Part shown: piece by piece, positions 51,290-59,672 of the stretch | Position numbering within the stretch: the first letter of the stretch is position 1 | How the letters are laid out: each line of letters begins with the position of its first letter | Origin: Gammaproteobacteria bacterium | Lineage (GTDB): Bacteria; Pseudomonadota; Gammaproteobacteria; Steroidobacterales; Steroidobacteraceae | Assembly: GCA_013289615.1 (NCBI GenBank) | Contig: JABCZO010000003.1 | Span: forward strand, 62,001-126,000 | Length of the DNA stretch: 64,000 bases | Direction of reading: 5' to 3' | The notes under the pieces: model-generated | Database searches by the model: none | Told to the model about the DNA's origin: nothing | What the model saw: only the letters and a program-made list of their open reading frames with translations | Made by a program: the position numbers and the translations under genes

Positions 51290-54091
51290 GTGAAGAGCGA
51301 TAATACGCTCATGCCGCTCTCGTTCACGCGCACTCTTCCGTTGAAGGTTCGTGCGGAAGCCTACTCATGGCTCAATGCCGCAGCAGTGGAAGTGAACCAG
51401 GTGTTCAACTACTGCCGATCATTCCTCTCCAACCTGAATGCACGCAGGCTGAATGCACGCAAGCGTTCCCCGACGCGCGCGCGCGCCGAACAGATGTACG
51501 CGCGCGGGTGGCACTCCGATGCGGCAGAAATGTTTCGCGCGCTCGCCGAGCACGGCGATGGGCAGGCACAACTACGCCTAGGCCAGCTGTACGAGCGCGG
51601 CGAGGGCGTGCTTCAGAGCTTCGTCGAGGCGGTGCGCTGGTTTCGCACCGCGGCCGAGCAAGGCTCGCCCCCGGCAATGGGGCGGCTCGGAGAAATCTAT
51701 CTGGTCGGTATGGCCGCCCCGGGCAGCGCGACGCCTGCGGCCCTGTCGCATCTGGAGGCGGGGGCGAGCCACGACTCGCTGCTCAAGCGCCTGTTTCCCC
51801 AGGGGCTGGCGGTACCGCAGGATCCTGGGCAGGCCGCGCAGTGGAATACGCGCGCGGCGCAGACCGGCGATGCGGCGGCTCAGGCGCGGCTTGGCCATCA
51901 GTATGCGAGCGGGCTCGGAGTGGCGCGTGACTTGATCGAGGCGGAGCGCTGGTTTGCGGCAGCCGCGACCCAGCAGCATCCTGCCGGCCAGCTCGGGCTC
52001 GGCCTGCTTCACGGCGGCGGCTATGGAGAGCGCGCTGATCATGCGCGCGCGCTGGCGTGGCTGGAGCTGTGCGCGGCGCGCGGGAACTCGACGGGTCAAC
52101 TATGCCTCGCCATGCTGCTGCTGTTCGGCGATGGCGTGCCGCACGATGACGCACGTGCGGCAACGCTGTTGGAACGGGCGGCGAATGCGGGCCAGCCGGC
52201 CGCCATGTTTCATCTCGGTGAACTGCATCGGCGTGGCCAAGGCGTGACGCAAAGTGCCTCGCAGGCCGAGACCTGGCTGCGTCGCGCGGCGAGCCGCGGA
52301 TATCTGAAGGCATGGCTGTCGCTGGCGCAGCTGTTTCGGTCGGGCCCGGACCCGGATCTTAGCAGTGCGGCCGCGTTGTGCCGTCAGGCTGCGGATGTCG
52401 GCGTTGGCGAGGCGCAGTATCTGCTGGGGCAGATGTACCTCGCCGGCGAGGGCGTGCCACGCGACGCGACCGAGGCCGCACGCTGGCTCGCCAAGGCGGC
52501 CGATCAAAACATCACCGCGGCCTATGATCGGTTCGGGGCGCTGTCCGCGGAAGGCTTGGGGCTGCTGCAGGACTTTCAGGCCGCGGCGGACTGGTTTGTG
52601 CGTGCCGCCGCGCAGGGCGACGTCAACGCGCTTTATCACCTCGGCACGCTGCAGCTCGGCGGCCTCGGCATTGCGCGCGACCCGCGCGCCGCACACAACT
52701 GGTACCGCCAGGCGGCGAGTCAAGGCAGCGGCGCGGCCAGCCTGCAGTTGGGCATTCTCTATGCCACCGGTCAGCAGACGCGCCAGAACTACACCATCGC
52801 CGCGCGCTGCTATACCCAGGCCGCGGTCTACGGTGTCGCGGCGGGTCGTTACAACCTGGCGTTCCTGCACTTTCGTGGTCTGGGAGTGCCGCAGGATACC
52901 GCGCGCGGTCTGCGGTTGCTGGAAGAGGCCGCCGATGCGGGCAGCATGGAGGCCGCCTGGGCCCTGCATCATCAGTCTACGGCCGGCGAATATTTGCCGC
53001 GGGACCTGCAGGCCGCCACGCGCTGGCTGGTGCGCGCCGCAGAGCTCGGCAGTTCAGCCGCCGCGTGCCTGCTCGCGCAGCGGCTGGAGCGCCCCGATCC
53101 GGCCGTCCCGACAGCCAAGCGCATCATCGGCTTGCTCACCGCCGGCGCCATCCAGGGCCATGCCGATGCGCAGGCGATGCTCGGGCTGATGTATTTCGAA
53201 GGCAAACACCTGGCTGAGGATCAGCGACAGGCGATGCTCTGGTTAAAGCGCGCGGCTAACGGTGGCAATGCCTTTGCGCAAGCCCGGCTGGGCGATATCT
53301 TGATCCAGGGCAACGGCGCGCCGGTGGACCGCGACAGCGCTGCGCTCTGGTACGAGCGTGCAGCCCTGCAGGGACACGCCGGCGCAATTGCGGCACTGAC
53401 CGCGCTGCGCATGGCCGCGGGCACCGGTGGGGATGAGCTGGCGCAGGTGTTTCAGCTGTGGCTGCGCGCCGCACAACAGGGCGATGCCGGGGCGCAGCGT
53501 ATGATCGGCGACTTCTATCTACGCGGCGTCGGCGTCGAAGCTTCTGTCGCGCAGGCGCGCCGCTGGCTCAGTGCCGCAGCACGTCAGGGCCAGGCGCCGG
53601 CGATGGTGCTGCTCGGCGGATTGCTGTTGCAGCACCCCACCGACGGCTCCGAACTGTCGCAAGCAGCCGAGCTGTTTCGGCGCGCCGCAGCCAAAGGCAA
53701 TAGCGATGCGCAATACAACCTCGGCGTGTGTCTGCGACGGGGCCTCGGTGTGGCCCGCGACGACATGGAGGCCGAGCGGCTCTATAGCAGTGCTGCGGAG
53801 CAGGGTCACGTGTCGGCCCAACTGGCACTCGGCTCACTCAAGGCGCAGAGCGCAGCGACGGAGACCGACTGGAAAGAGGCTGCACGCTGGTATCGACTTG
53901 CCGCCGATGCCAATCACCCCGCGGCCTTGGCGTGTCTTGCTGAATTGTACGAGCGGGGACATGGCGTCACACGCGACCAGTCTGCCGCGCTCGCGTTGTA
54001 CCGGCAGGCGTTGGCCGCTGGGCGCGCGGATGCCGTGCGCGCTGTGCAGCGTATCGAAGCAGCCCTCAGACAGCGCACAACCGGTGCCTAG
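51290..54091 (+). CDS. large Sel1-repeat protein with a transposase-like N-terminus
   Basis: 933 residues from the GTG at 51290; an ATG at 51311 is equally possible. Residues about 8-43 (LPLKVRAEAYSWLNAAAVEV, then NQVFNYC) look like the N-terminus of IS200/IS605-IS1341 TnpB-type transposases. From about residue 68 to the end there are roughly two dozen Sel1-type repeats of about 36 residues (AEMFRALAEHGDGQAQLRLG, QLYERGEGVLQSFVEAVRWF and so on). Sel1 arrays are protein-interaction solenoids. No signal peptide is seen, so the protein is cytoplasmic unless the real start differs. The native Sel1 gene probably began near residue 60, and the upstream part was captured. Confidence 0.8.
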   Translation: MKSDNTLMPLSFTRTLPLKVRAEAYSWLNAAAVEVNQVFNYCRSFLSNLNARRLNARKRSPTRARAEQMYARGWHSDAAEMFRALAEHGDGQAQLRLGQLYERGEGVLQSFVEAVRWFRTAAEQGSPPAMGRLGEIYLVGMAAPGSATPAALSHLEAGASHDSLLKRLFPQGLAVPQDPGQAAQWNTRAAQTGDAAAQARLGHQYASGLGVARDLIEAERWFAAAATQQHPAGQLGLGLLHGGGYGERADHARALAWLELCAARGNSTGQLCLAMLLLFGDGVPHDDARAATLLERAANAGQPAAMFHLGELHRRGQGVTQSASQAETWLRRAASRGYLKAWLSLAQLFRSGPDPDLSSAAALCRQAADVGVGEAQYLLGQMYLAGEGVPRDATEAARWLAKAADQNITAAYDRFGALSAEGLGLLQDFQAAADWFVRAAAQGDVNALYHLGTLQLGGLGIARDPRAAHNWYRQAASQGSGAASLQLGILYATGQQTRQNYTIAARCYTQAAVYGVAAGRYNLAFLHFRGLGVPQDTARGLRLLEEAADAGSMEAAWALHHQSTAGEYLPRDLQAATRWLVRAAELGSSAAACLLAQRLERPDPAVPTAKRIIGLLTAGAIQGHADAQAMLGLMYFEGKHLAEDQRQAMLWLKRAANGGNAFAQARLGDILIQGNGAPVDRDSAALWYERAALQGHAGAIAALTALRMAAGTGGDELAQVFQLWLRAAQQGDAGAQRMIGDFYLRGVGVEASVAQARRWLSAAARQGQAPAMVLLGGLLLQHPTDGSELSQAAELFRRAAAKGNSDAQYNLGVCLRRGLGVARDDMEAERLYSSAAEQGHVSAQLALGSLKAQSAATETDWKEAARWYRLAADANHPAALACLAELYERGHGVTRDQSAALALYRQALAAGRADAVRAVQRIEAALRQRTTGA
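51434..51463 (+). repeat. 15-bp tandem duplication at the transposase/Sel1 junction
   Basis: Two copies of CTGAATGCACGCARG lie head to tail (51434-51448, 51449-51463), encoding Leu-Asn-Ala-Arg twice, exactly where transposase-like sequence gives way to the Sel1 array. The length is a multiple of three, so the frame is kept. Confidence 0.7.
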
Positions 54092-54138
54092 GTTGCTCGC
54101 TGTGAGGCGGATGATAGGCCCAGAGCTGGTTTAGCCCG

Positions 54139-54753
54139 TCAGATCAGCCGAGGTACCAACCGATACCTCACTCGCGTGCGGTAGTTCGAATAGACGGGGT
54201 CGGCACCCAGAAAGCGCTCCTCGGCACAGGCGCGGGTGAACTGCAGCGCGCAATCGAGGAGCCACAGGCCGATGTTCCACGGGCTTGGATTGGCGATCGC
54301 AAAGCCGAGCATCCAGAACAGTTCGGATGCGTACAGCGGATGGCGCACCAGGTTGTAAAGGCCCTGGGTACGGATGCCGCGATGCGCCGGCACGATGCCG
54401 TAGCTGCGCTGCAGCGACAGCAGTGAGGCAACGACGCTGCAAAGGCCCACCAGCTGCACCACGTTGCCGACCGACGAGAAGGCCGAGGGTGCCGTCGGGC
54501 GCAGGATCAGAGGCAGGCACGTTCCGGCGAAGGCGAGCAGCCACAGTGGCGGCGATCTGGAGATCGCGGCGGCGTCGCGCTTGGCAATGTACATCGCGAC
54601 CGACACGGTATTGACGACCAGCAGGCCGAGCCAATTGATCGAGCCGGTGTCGTGGTACTTGCGGTAGCACGCGTAGGCCAGCAGGCCGAGTGCCACGACC
54701 ACGACGACGTTGGCAACGATCTTGACGGCGCTCGCGAAGAGCTTAGGGAGCAT
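54139..54753 (-). CDS. ICMT/PEMT-like membrane methyltransferase
   Basis: 204 residues, four to five TM segments. The C-terminal signature GLYNLVRHPLYASELFWMLG, then CAEERFLGADPVYSNYRTRV (Arg-His-Pro and Glu-Glu motifs) is that of isoprenylcysteine carboxyl methyltransferase/phospholipid methyltransferase-like proteins, which bind SAM at the membrane. It follows the fatty-acid-hydroxylase-family gene after 6 bp, so the two probably modify a lipid together. The substrate is unknown. Confidence 0.82.
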   Translation of the reverse strand: MLPKLFASAVKIVANVVVVVALGLLAYACYRKYHDTGSINWLGLLVVNTVSVAMYIAKRDAAAISRSPPLWLLAFAGTCLPLILRPTAPSAFSSVGNVVQLVGLCSVVASLLSLQRSYGIVPAHRGIRTQGLYNLVRHPLYASELFWMLGFAIANPSPWNIGLWLLDCALQFTRACAEERFLGADPVYSNYRTRVRYRLVPRLI

Positions 54754-54759
54754 TTGAAC

Positions 54760-55578
54760 TCACGAGGGCTGACTCGATGTCCGCAGGGTCGGCGACCGTG
54801 AGTGTCGGCGCCAGGGCCAGAACAGCATGTGATGCAATCTGAGAGGGATTTCGCCGCTTTCCAGTCCCGTCGGCGGGTACTCGTCTGGCTTGGGCGCTCG
54901 GTAAGTGCCGAACAGCAGGTCGAACACCGGGAAGAACTGATTGAAATTGCAGTCGTGATGTTCCGGCAGCGCGGAGTGATGCAGGCGGTGGAACTGAGGA
55001 CTGTTCAAGCAGGCTGACCAGCGCCCGAACCCGACTCGAAGGTTCATGTGCAGGAAGTAATTGTAGAGTCCCAGCGCGGTATAGAAACCCACCACGGTCA
55101 CATTGGTCTTCACCAACAGGCCGATCAGCGCGTAGATGGTGACGGCCTTCAGCACCATCTCCCCCCAGAAGTGTCGCGGCGCCGTCGAGACGTTCACGGC
55201 GGGGTCGCTGTGGTGCAGCGAGTGCATGGCCCAGAGCACCGGATAGCGATGCTGCGCGCGGTGAAACAGGTACTCGCCGCCGTCCATCAGCAGCGCGTAG
55301 CAGGGGATCGCGAACACCAATCCCACCCCGGATGCCGGCAATGCGAACAGGCCGCCACCGAGTGCGTTGACGATCAAGGTGGTGGCCGCACCGCTCACAG
55401 GCAGCAGCACGGCGTAGATCAGCCGCAGCGACACCACGTAAGCCACGTTAAGGCGCAGGCCGCTGATGCCCTGAGGGCGGGCCAGGCGCAATTGCTCGGT
55501 GACAAAGCCGAACGCGATCAAGCCGATCTGAAGCGCCAGAGTTCCCGCCAAGCCGAGCGCCGCACTCATCCAGGTCAC
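54760..55578 (-). CDS. sterol desaturase / fatty acid hydroxylase family protein
   Basis: 272 residues from the GTG at 55578, preceded by GGAGG at 8 nt; the ATG at 55569 is an alternative. The diiron histidine clusters are clear: HRAQH, HSLHHSD, a third in HRLHHS, and a C-terminal one near PEHHD. About five TM helices. Family members hydroxylate or desaturate lipids using O2 at the membrane. It lies 28 bp behind the AraC-type regulator and 6 bp before the methyltransferase, forming a three-gene minus-strand set. Confidence 0.9.
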   Translation of the reverse strand: MTWMSAALGLAGTLALQIGLIAFGFVTEQLRLARPQGISGLRLNVAYVVSLRLIYAVLLPVSGAATTLIVNALGGGLFALPASGVGLVFAIPCYALLMDGGEYLFHRAQHRYPVLWAMHSLHHSDPAVNVSTAPRHFWGEMVLKAVTIYALIGLLVKTNVTVVGFYTALGLYNYFLHMNLRVGFGRWSACLNSPQFHRLHHSALPEHHDCNFNQFFPVFDLLFGTYRAPKPDEYPPTGLESGEIPLRLHHMLFWPWRRHSRSPTLRTSSQPS

Positions 55579-55606
55579 GTCACCGCCCTCCCCGACAGCG
55601 CCTTGT

Positions 55607-56542
55607 TCAGCCGGTGGACGCGATCTGACCGCGTCGGCGCGCACGCTCCGCACGCTCGAGCGCGGCGGATCCGAGGCCAGGGTCCGGGCGCTTTGGCCAG
55701 TCCGGGACCGAAGATCTTGCCAGCTTGCGGCGATTGCGCTCGCCGTGGCGCGATACCGGCGCCAGACGCGTATATTCGGTCGGACTCTTGCGCATGTAGC
55801 GCCGGAACATGCGCGCGAAATAGGACGCATCGGTAAAGCCGGCAGCAATCGCGACGCCCGTGACCGAGGCATTCGACATCTTGAGCAGCTTGCACGCCGA
55901 TTCGATGCGCAGTCGCATCACGTAGTCGCGGCAGCTGCAGCCGAAGGTCTGGTGGAACAGGCGGCTGAAGCTGTAGCGACTCATGCCGCAAGCGCGCGCG
56001 AGCTGCGCGACGCGCAGCCGGTTGGTGTGGTCGCGCCGGATGTTCTCGACGATCCGTTCCATCACCGCCTTCTCAGTGTTGCCGCGCGCTTGCGCTTGCG
56101 GGGGCGGCAACATGGTGCCCGGACGTTCGATCTGGCGGGCCACCGGCTCGCGGCGCGCCAACAGCTTGGCGAGTTGCTGCAGATTGGCTTTCAATTCGCG
56201 CAGCGGTACCGGCTTTACCAGGTAATTCCAGACGCGGGCGCGAAACGCCCACACCGCCAGCTCCTCGCTGTGGGTCTCGGTGAACATCAGGATTGGCAAG
56301 CCGGAGTGCAGGCGCTTGACGCTCTGAAGCAGTTGCAGATCGGCCGCGCTGGGTTCCTGAAAGTCGAAGACCACGGCGTTGGATTGCGATTTGCTGAGCG
56401 TAGCCAGGACACGGTTCGGCACACAGGTGCTGACCGCGCACAGGCGTCGGCATTCCTCGAGCAACTCGGCAGGGCCGCTGTTCGAGGAACACGAAATCCA
56501 CAGCACTCGCAGCACGCCCGTCACTTTGCTCCCGGCCACCAT
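55607..56542 (-). CDS. response-regulator-like AraC-family transcription factor
   Basis: 311 residues from the ATG at 56542 (a GTG at 56545 is alternative). Residues 10-130 resemble a receiver fold: AVVFDFQEPS with a candidate Asp, ILMFTETHSEE with Thr, and NYLVKPVPLREL with the conserved Lys-Pro, but the N-terminal acidic pair is not evident, so phosphorylation is doubtful. Residues about 165-265 are an AraC double HTH (LRVAQLARACGMSRYSFSRL, VTGVAIAAGFTDASYFARMF, RRYMRKSPTEY). The C-terminus is basic. It is divergent from the flp/Tad locus and overlaps one of three GCACAAA-type repeats, so it may control both itself and the pilus genes. Confidence 0.82.
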   Translation of the reverse strand: MVAGSKVTGVLRVLWISCSSNSGPAELLEECRRLCAVSTCVPNRVLATLSKSQSNAVVFDFQEPSAADLQLLQSVKRLHSGLPILMFTETHSEELAVWAFRARVWNYLVKPVPLRELKANLQQLAKLLARREPVARQIERPGTMLPPPQAQARGNTEKAVMERIVENIRRDHTNRLRVAQLARACGMSRYSFSRLFHQTFGCSCRDYVMRLRIESACKLLKMSNASVTGVAIAAGFTDASYFARMFRRYMRKSPTEYTRLAPVSRHGERNRRKLARSSVPDWPKRPDPGLGSAALERAERARRRGQIASTG

Positions 56543-56554
56543 CACTTTTGTGCA
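56543..56554. promoter_or_regulatory. inverted copy of the GCACAAAAGT element at the AraC-type gene start
   Basis: CACTTTTGTGCA (56543-56554) is the exact reverse complement of TGCACAAAAGTG at 56670-56681. It sits over the start codon region of the AraC-type regulator, a place suited to autorepression. Confidence 0.5.
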
Positions 56555-56670
56555 GTGACTGTCATAATATGGCGCTGAAAAGTCAAGGCTATTTAACTTA
56601 TATGACGATTTCGGCGAGAACCGCCCTTAAACCATTGCGGCGCCGCAGAAATCCTCACTATGTCAAATAT

Positions 56671-56700
56671 GCACAAAAGTGCTGGTAGGCGCACAAACGT
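56671..56700. promoter_or_regulatory. direct repeats 20 bp apart, candidate AraC-type operator upstream of flp1
   Basis: GCACAAAAGT (56671-56680) and GCACAAACGT (56691-56700) are in the same orientation and start exactly 20 bp apart, about two helical turns, the pattern of AraC-family half-sites. They lie 140 bp before the first flp start and 130 bp from the divergent regulator. Confidence 0.55.
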
Positions 56701-56839
56701 TCTCGCCAGTGCCGGCTGAATCACCTAAGTTTGCACGATCACGGCGCTGCAGCTCGCTGCCAGGCGATCGATGAGCCCGGGCGGATGAAAACGCAGGGAG
56801 ACTGACTGGTTATCACAATCTATACATGAGGTGGCTCAC

Positions 56840-57007
56840 GTGAAGACGCTTATCGTTCGGTTTTTAAAGGATGAAGAAGGGCTGACGATGGTGGAGTACG
56901 CCATTGCGGGTGCCTTGGTGGCAGCCACGGCAGTCGCCGTGTTCACCAATTTGGGCGCGGCGATCGTGACCCGGATTACTGCACTCGTGGCGGCGGTAAA
57001 CGCCTAG
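56840..57007 (+). CDS. flp1: Flp-family type IVb pilin 1
   Basis: 55 residues, GTG start with GAGGTGG 6 nt upstream. Short basic leader KTLIVRFLKDEEG, then the prepilin site Gly-Leu with LTMVEYAIAGALV: Glu at +5 and Tyr at +6, the Flp signature, followed by a hydrophobic helix. Structural subunit of a Tad pilus, processed by the TadV/CpaA peptidase encoded downstream. Nearly identical in DNA to the next copy over about 140 bp. Confidence 0.92.
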   Translation: MKTLIVRFLKDEEGLTMVEYAIAGALVAATAVAVFTNLGAAIVTRITALVAAVNA

Positions 57008-57171
57008 GTTCGTCAACTGCTGGAGCGAGCGAAAAGGCGACCGCGCCGCGGTGAGCCTTAAGCTAGGAATCTCAACATCGAAACGGTTGGAATTGGCCGA
57101 TCGCAACGTATCCGCAGTCAGGGCACGCTGTATCAGCGCATTTGACCGGCACACGTCAGGGAGCATCAGAT

Positions 57172-57339
57172 ATGAAAGCATTGTTGATCAGGTTTTTTAA
57201 GGACGAAGAAGGGCTGACGATGGTGGAGTACGCCATTGCGGGTGCCTTGGTGGCAGCCACGGCAGTCGCCGTGTTCACCAATTTGGGCGCGGCGATAGTG
57301 ACCCGGATTACTGCACTCGTGGCGGCGGTAAATACTTAA
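57172..57339 (+). CDS. flp2: Flp-family type IVb pilin 2
   Basis: 55 residues from the ATG at 57172. Same site and helix as copy 1 (DEEGLTMVEYAIAGALVAAT). It differs from copy 1 within the shared block by only two silent changes (gat/gac, atc/ata) and at the last codons. The leader differs slightly (KALLIRFF). The near identity points to recent duplication or gene conversion. Confidence 0.92.
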   Translation: MKALLIRFFKDEEGLTMVEYAIAGALVAATAVAVFTNLGAAIVTRITALVAAVNT

Positions 57340-57546
57340 ACATCGTCAACGCCTGTAGGGAGGCCGAAAGTCGGGCCGCCGCTGCGCGGTGCCCCTCATG
57401 GAGGCGCAGGTCAGGCCATGGCAGCGAGCTGCACCGGACTTGCGAATCCCAAATCGCGGCGGGGGGATATCGACCGAACGCCATACGCCCCGGTGCCAGG
57501 GGCGGTGCGTTGACGACATCAATCGTCATAACAGGGAGTATCAGAC

Positions 57547-57714
57547 GTGAAAGCATGGTTGCTGCGTTTTTTTCAGGATGAGCAGGGCCTGACGATGGTG
57601 GAGTATGCGATTGCGGGTGCCTTGGTGACGGTCGCCGCTGTCGGCGCGTTCACCAATCTGGGCAACGCGGTCGTGACCCGAATCACGGCACTCGTCGCCG
57701 CCGTCAATACCTAG
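57547..57714 (+). CDS. flp3: Flp-family type IVb pilin 3
   Basis: 55 residues, GTG start preceded by a GGGAGTATCAGAC stretch like that of copy 2. DEQGLTMVEYAIAGALVTVA retains the prepilin site, but the coding sequence is more diverged (Gly-Ala-Phe-Thr-Asn-Leu-Gly-Asn). Probably an older duplicate. The tadV gene follows after 37 bp. Confidence 0.92.
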   Translation: MKAWLLRFFQDEQGLTMVEYAIAGALVTVAAVGAFTNLGNAVVTRITALVAAVNT

Positions 57715-57751
57715 CGCATGAAACAGCCACCGAGCCGCGGGGCATGCATTG

Positions 57752-58300
57752 ATGCATAGCTTCGCCGATCTGTTGTTGCTGTCGGGAATTTTGGCGACCG
57801 CGGTTTACAGTGATCTGCGCTGGCATCGGATTCCGAACTGGCTGAGCCTGCTGGGTCTGGTCGCGGGACTTGCCCTGCAAACGCTGGCGAATGGAGCCCA
57901 TGGAATGGTCTCCGGCCTGTTGGGAGCGGGCGTCGGTCTGGCCTGCTTTGCTCCGTTCTACCTGCTGCGAGCGATGGGGGCCGGCGACGTCAAGCTGCTG
58001 GCGGCCGTGGGCTCCTTCATGGGTCCCGAGGGCGCGTTCTACGCGGCCATGTGCTCCTTGCTCGCCGGCGGGGCAGGGGCTATCGGCTACGTGCTATGGC
58101 GCGTGGTGCGCGCGGCGATCAGCACCCTGGTGCAGGAAGGACTTGCGGCGGTGGGCGCCTCAGCACTGGTTGCCGCAGGTATCGCGCGACGCGATCGATT
58201 GCCGTTCGCCCTGCCAATCGCGGTCGGCGGCATGGCCGCCTGGTGGTACGAAATTGAATCCTCAGGGGTAGCCACGTGGCTTAGAGGGGGCCATACATGA
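57752..58300 (+). CDS. cpaA: prepilin peptidase of the Tad system (TadV/CpaA)
   Basis: 182 residues from the ATG at 57752, a polytopic membrane aspartyl protease without the N-methyltransferase domain. Active-site aspartates: Asp21 in YSDLRWHRIPN and Asp79 in MGAGDVKLLAAVG (GxGD motif). It cleaves and so matures the Flp pilins encoded just upstream. The stop overlaps the next ATG by 4 bp. Confidence 0.93.
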   Translation: MHSFADLLLLSGILATAVYSDLRWHRIPNWLSLLGLVAGLALQTLANGAHGMVSGLLGAGVGLACFAPFYLLRAMGAGDVKLLAAVGSFMGPEGAFYAAMCSLLAGGAGAIGYVLWRVVRAAISTLVQEGLAAVGASALVAAGIARRDRLPFALPIAVGGMAAWWYEIESSGVATWLRGGHT

Positions 58301-59670
58301 GCGTCAATGCCATCAGCGGCGTCGATGCGATCAGCGACGCCGTTGCCGATCTGATCGGGCCGGTCCTGACCCGCCTGATGGCGGTCGCACCGCGGCCGGG
58401 GAGCCTGGAAGCCAGCGGGCTCACCCCGGAGATGCTCGCGGATCTGACCCTGAAGCATCTGCTGCGCGCCGGTTCGCTGACCAGTGCCGCCCTCGGCGAG
58501 CGCCTGGGCGTTGCCGGGCCGGTGATGGAGCCGATCGTGCAGTTCCTGCGCCAGGAGGGACGGCTGCAGCTGCAATCGCGCGCCGGCTTCGATCACGAGG
58601 TGCGCCTGGCGTTGACCGAGCGCGGGGCCCAGAGCGCCAACGATGCGCTGCGGCGCTGCGGTTACATCGGCCCGGCACCGGTGCCGCTCGAGACCTATAC
58701 CCACATCGCGCGCGCGCAGACGATCCGCCGGCGCAGCCTTGCGCGCGAGAAGGTCAACCGCTCGTTCCGCGACATCATCATGGCGGATGATCTGTGCGAT
58801 CGCCTCGGTGTCGCGATGGGATCCGGGCGCGCGATTTTCATCTACGGACCCGCCGGCAGCGGCAAAACCTACATCGCCTCGCGATTGATCGCAGCGCTGC
58901 CCGGAGAAGTGCTGATTCCGCATGCGGTCGTGGTCAACGACAAGATCATTCGCGTGTTCGACGCCGCGGTGCACGAGCCGATCGAGCTGCTCGAGGGCAA
59001 CCGGCGCCTGCTGCTGGCACAGGGATTCGATGCGCGTTTCACGCTGTGCGAGCGCCCGATGATCCTGGTCGGCGGCGAGCTGACGATGGAGATGCTGGAC
59101 GTGCAGTTCTCGCCCGCCACCAGCGATTACATCGCGCCGCTGCAGATGAAAGCCAATGGCGGTATCCTGGTGATCGACGATCTGGGACGGCAGCGCTTTG
59201 TGCCGCAACGACTGTTCGATCGCTGGATCGTGCCGCTCGAGCAGCAGATCGACCACCTTTGCGCCGGTGCGGATGCGCTGTTCGCAACGCCCTGCGATGC
59301 GGTGATCGTGTTCGCGACCAACCTGGATCCGGCCGAGCTTGCAGACGAGGCCGTGCACCGGCGTTTGGGCTACAAGATCCAGCTCGGGCCGCTGTCGATC
59401 GAACTGTATACGCGCGTCTGGACCGCGGTGTGCGAAGAGATGGGCGTTGCCTTCGATCAGAAGCTGCTCAACTACGTGCTGTCGAAATTATATCCGCCCT
59501 CGGGCCGGCCGCTGCTGGCCTGCCACCCGCGCGATCTGATCTGCATGGCACTGGATAAGGCCGCCTACGACGAGCGCGGTTCGCGCTTCGCACTCGAGGA
59601 TCTGCGCTGGGCCTGGGACAACTATTTCTTACCGAACACCGATGGCGGCGAAGCCGCGGCACTGAGGTAA
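58297..59670 (+). CDS. winged-helix plus AAA-type ATPase within the Tad locus
   Basis: 457 residues. N-terminal about 40-115 looks like a winged helix (LTPEMLADLTLKHLLRAGSL, AALGERLGVAGPVMEPIVQF). The ATPase core has Walker A GPAGSGKT (184-191), Walker B GGILVIDDLG (about 288-297), a sensor-1-like ATN in VIVFATNLDP, and a C-terminal helical lid. It is not the TadA/CpaF secretion ATPase nor CpaE/TadZ, which have different motifs. It overlaps tadV by 4 bp and ends 2 bp before cpaB, so it belongs to the operon. Its role is unknown; a remodelling or regulatory ATPase for pilus assembly is the natural guess. Confidence 0.8.
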   Translation: MSVNAISGVDAISDAVADLIGPVLTRLMAVAPRPGSLEASGLTPEMLADLTLKHLLRAGSLTSAALGERLGVAGPVMEPIVQFLRQEGRLQLQSRAGFDHEVRLALTERGAQSANDALRRCGYIGPAPVPLETYTHIARAQTIRRRSLAREKVNRSFRDIIMADDLCDRLGVAMGSGRAIFIYGPAGSGKTYIASRLIAALPGEVLIPHAVVVNDKIIRVFDAAVHEPIELLEGNRRLLLAQGFDARFTLCERPMILVGGELTMEMLDVQFSPATSDYIAPLQMKANGGILVIDDLGRQRFVPQRLFDRWIVPLEQQIDHLCAGADALFATPCDAVIVFATNLDPAELADEAVHRRLGYKIQLGPLSIELYTRVWTAVCEEMGVAFDQKLLNYVLSKLYPPSGRPLLACHPRDLICMALDKAAYDERGSRFALEDLRWAWDNYFLPNTDGGEAAALR

Positions 59671-59672
59671 TT

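Noticed and set aside
51290-51430. A functional transposase
   Set aside because: Only the first about 40 residues resemble TnpB; the RuvC catalytic part is absent, so this is a fragment at most.
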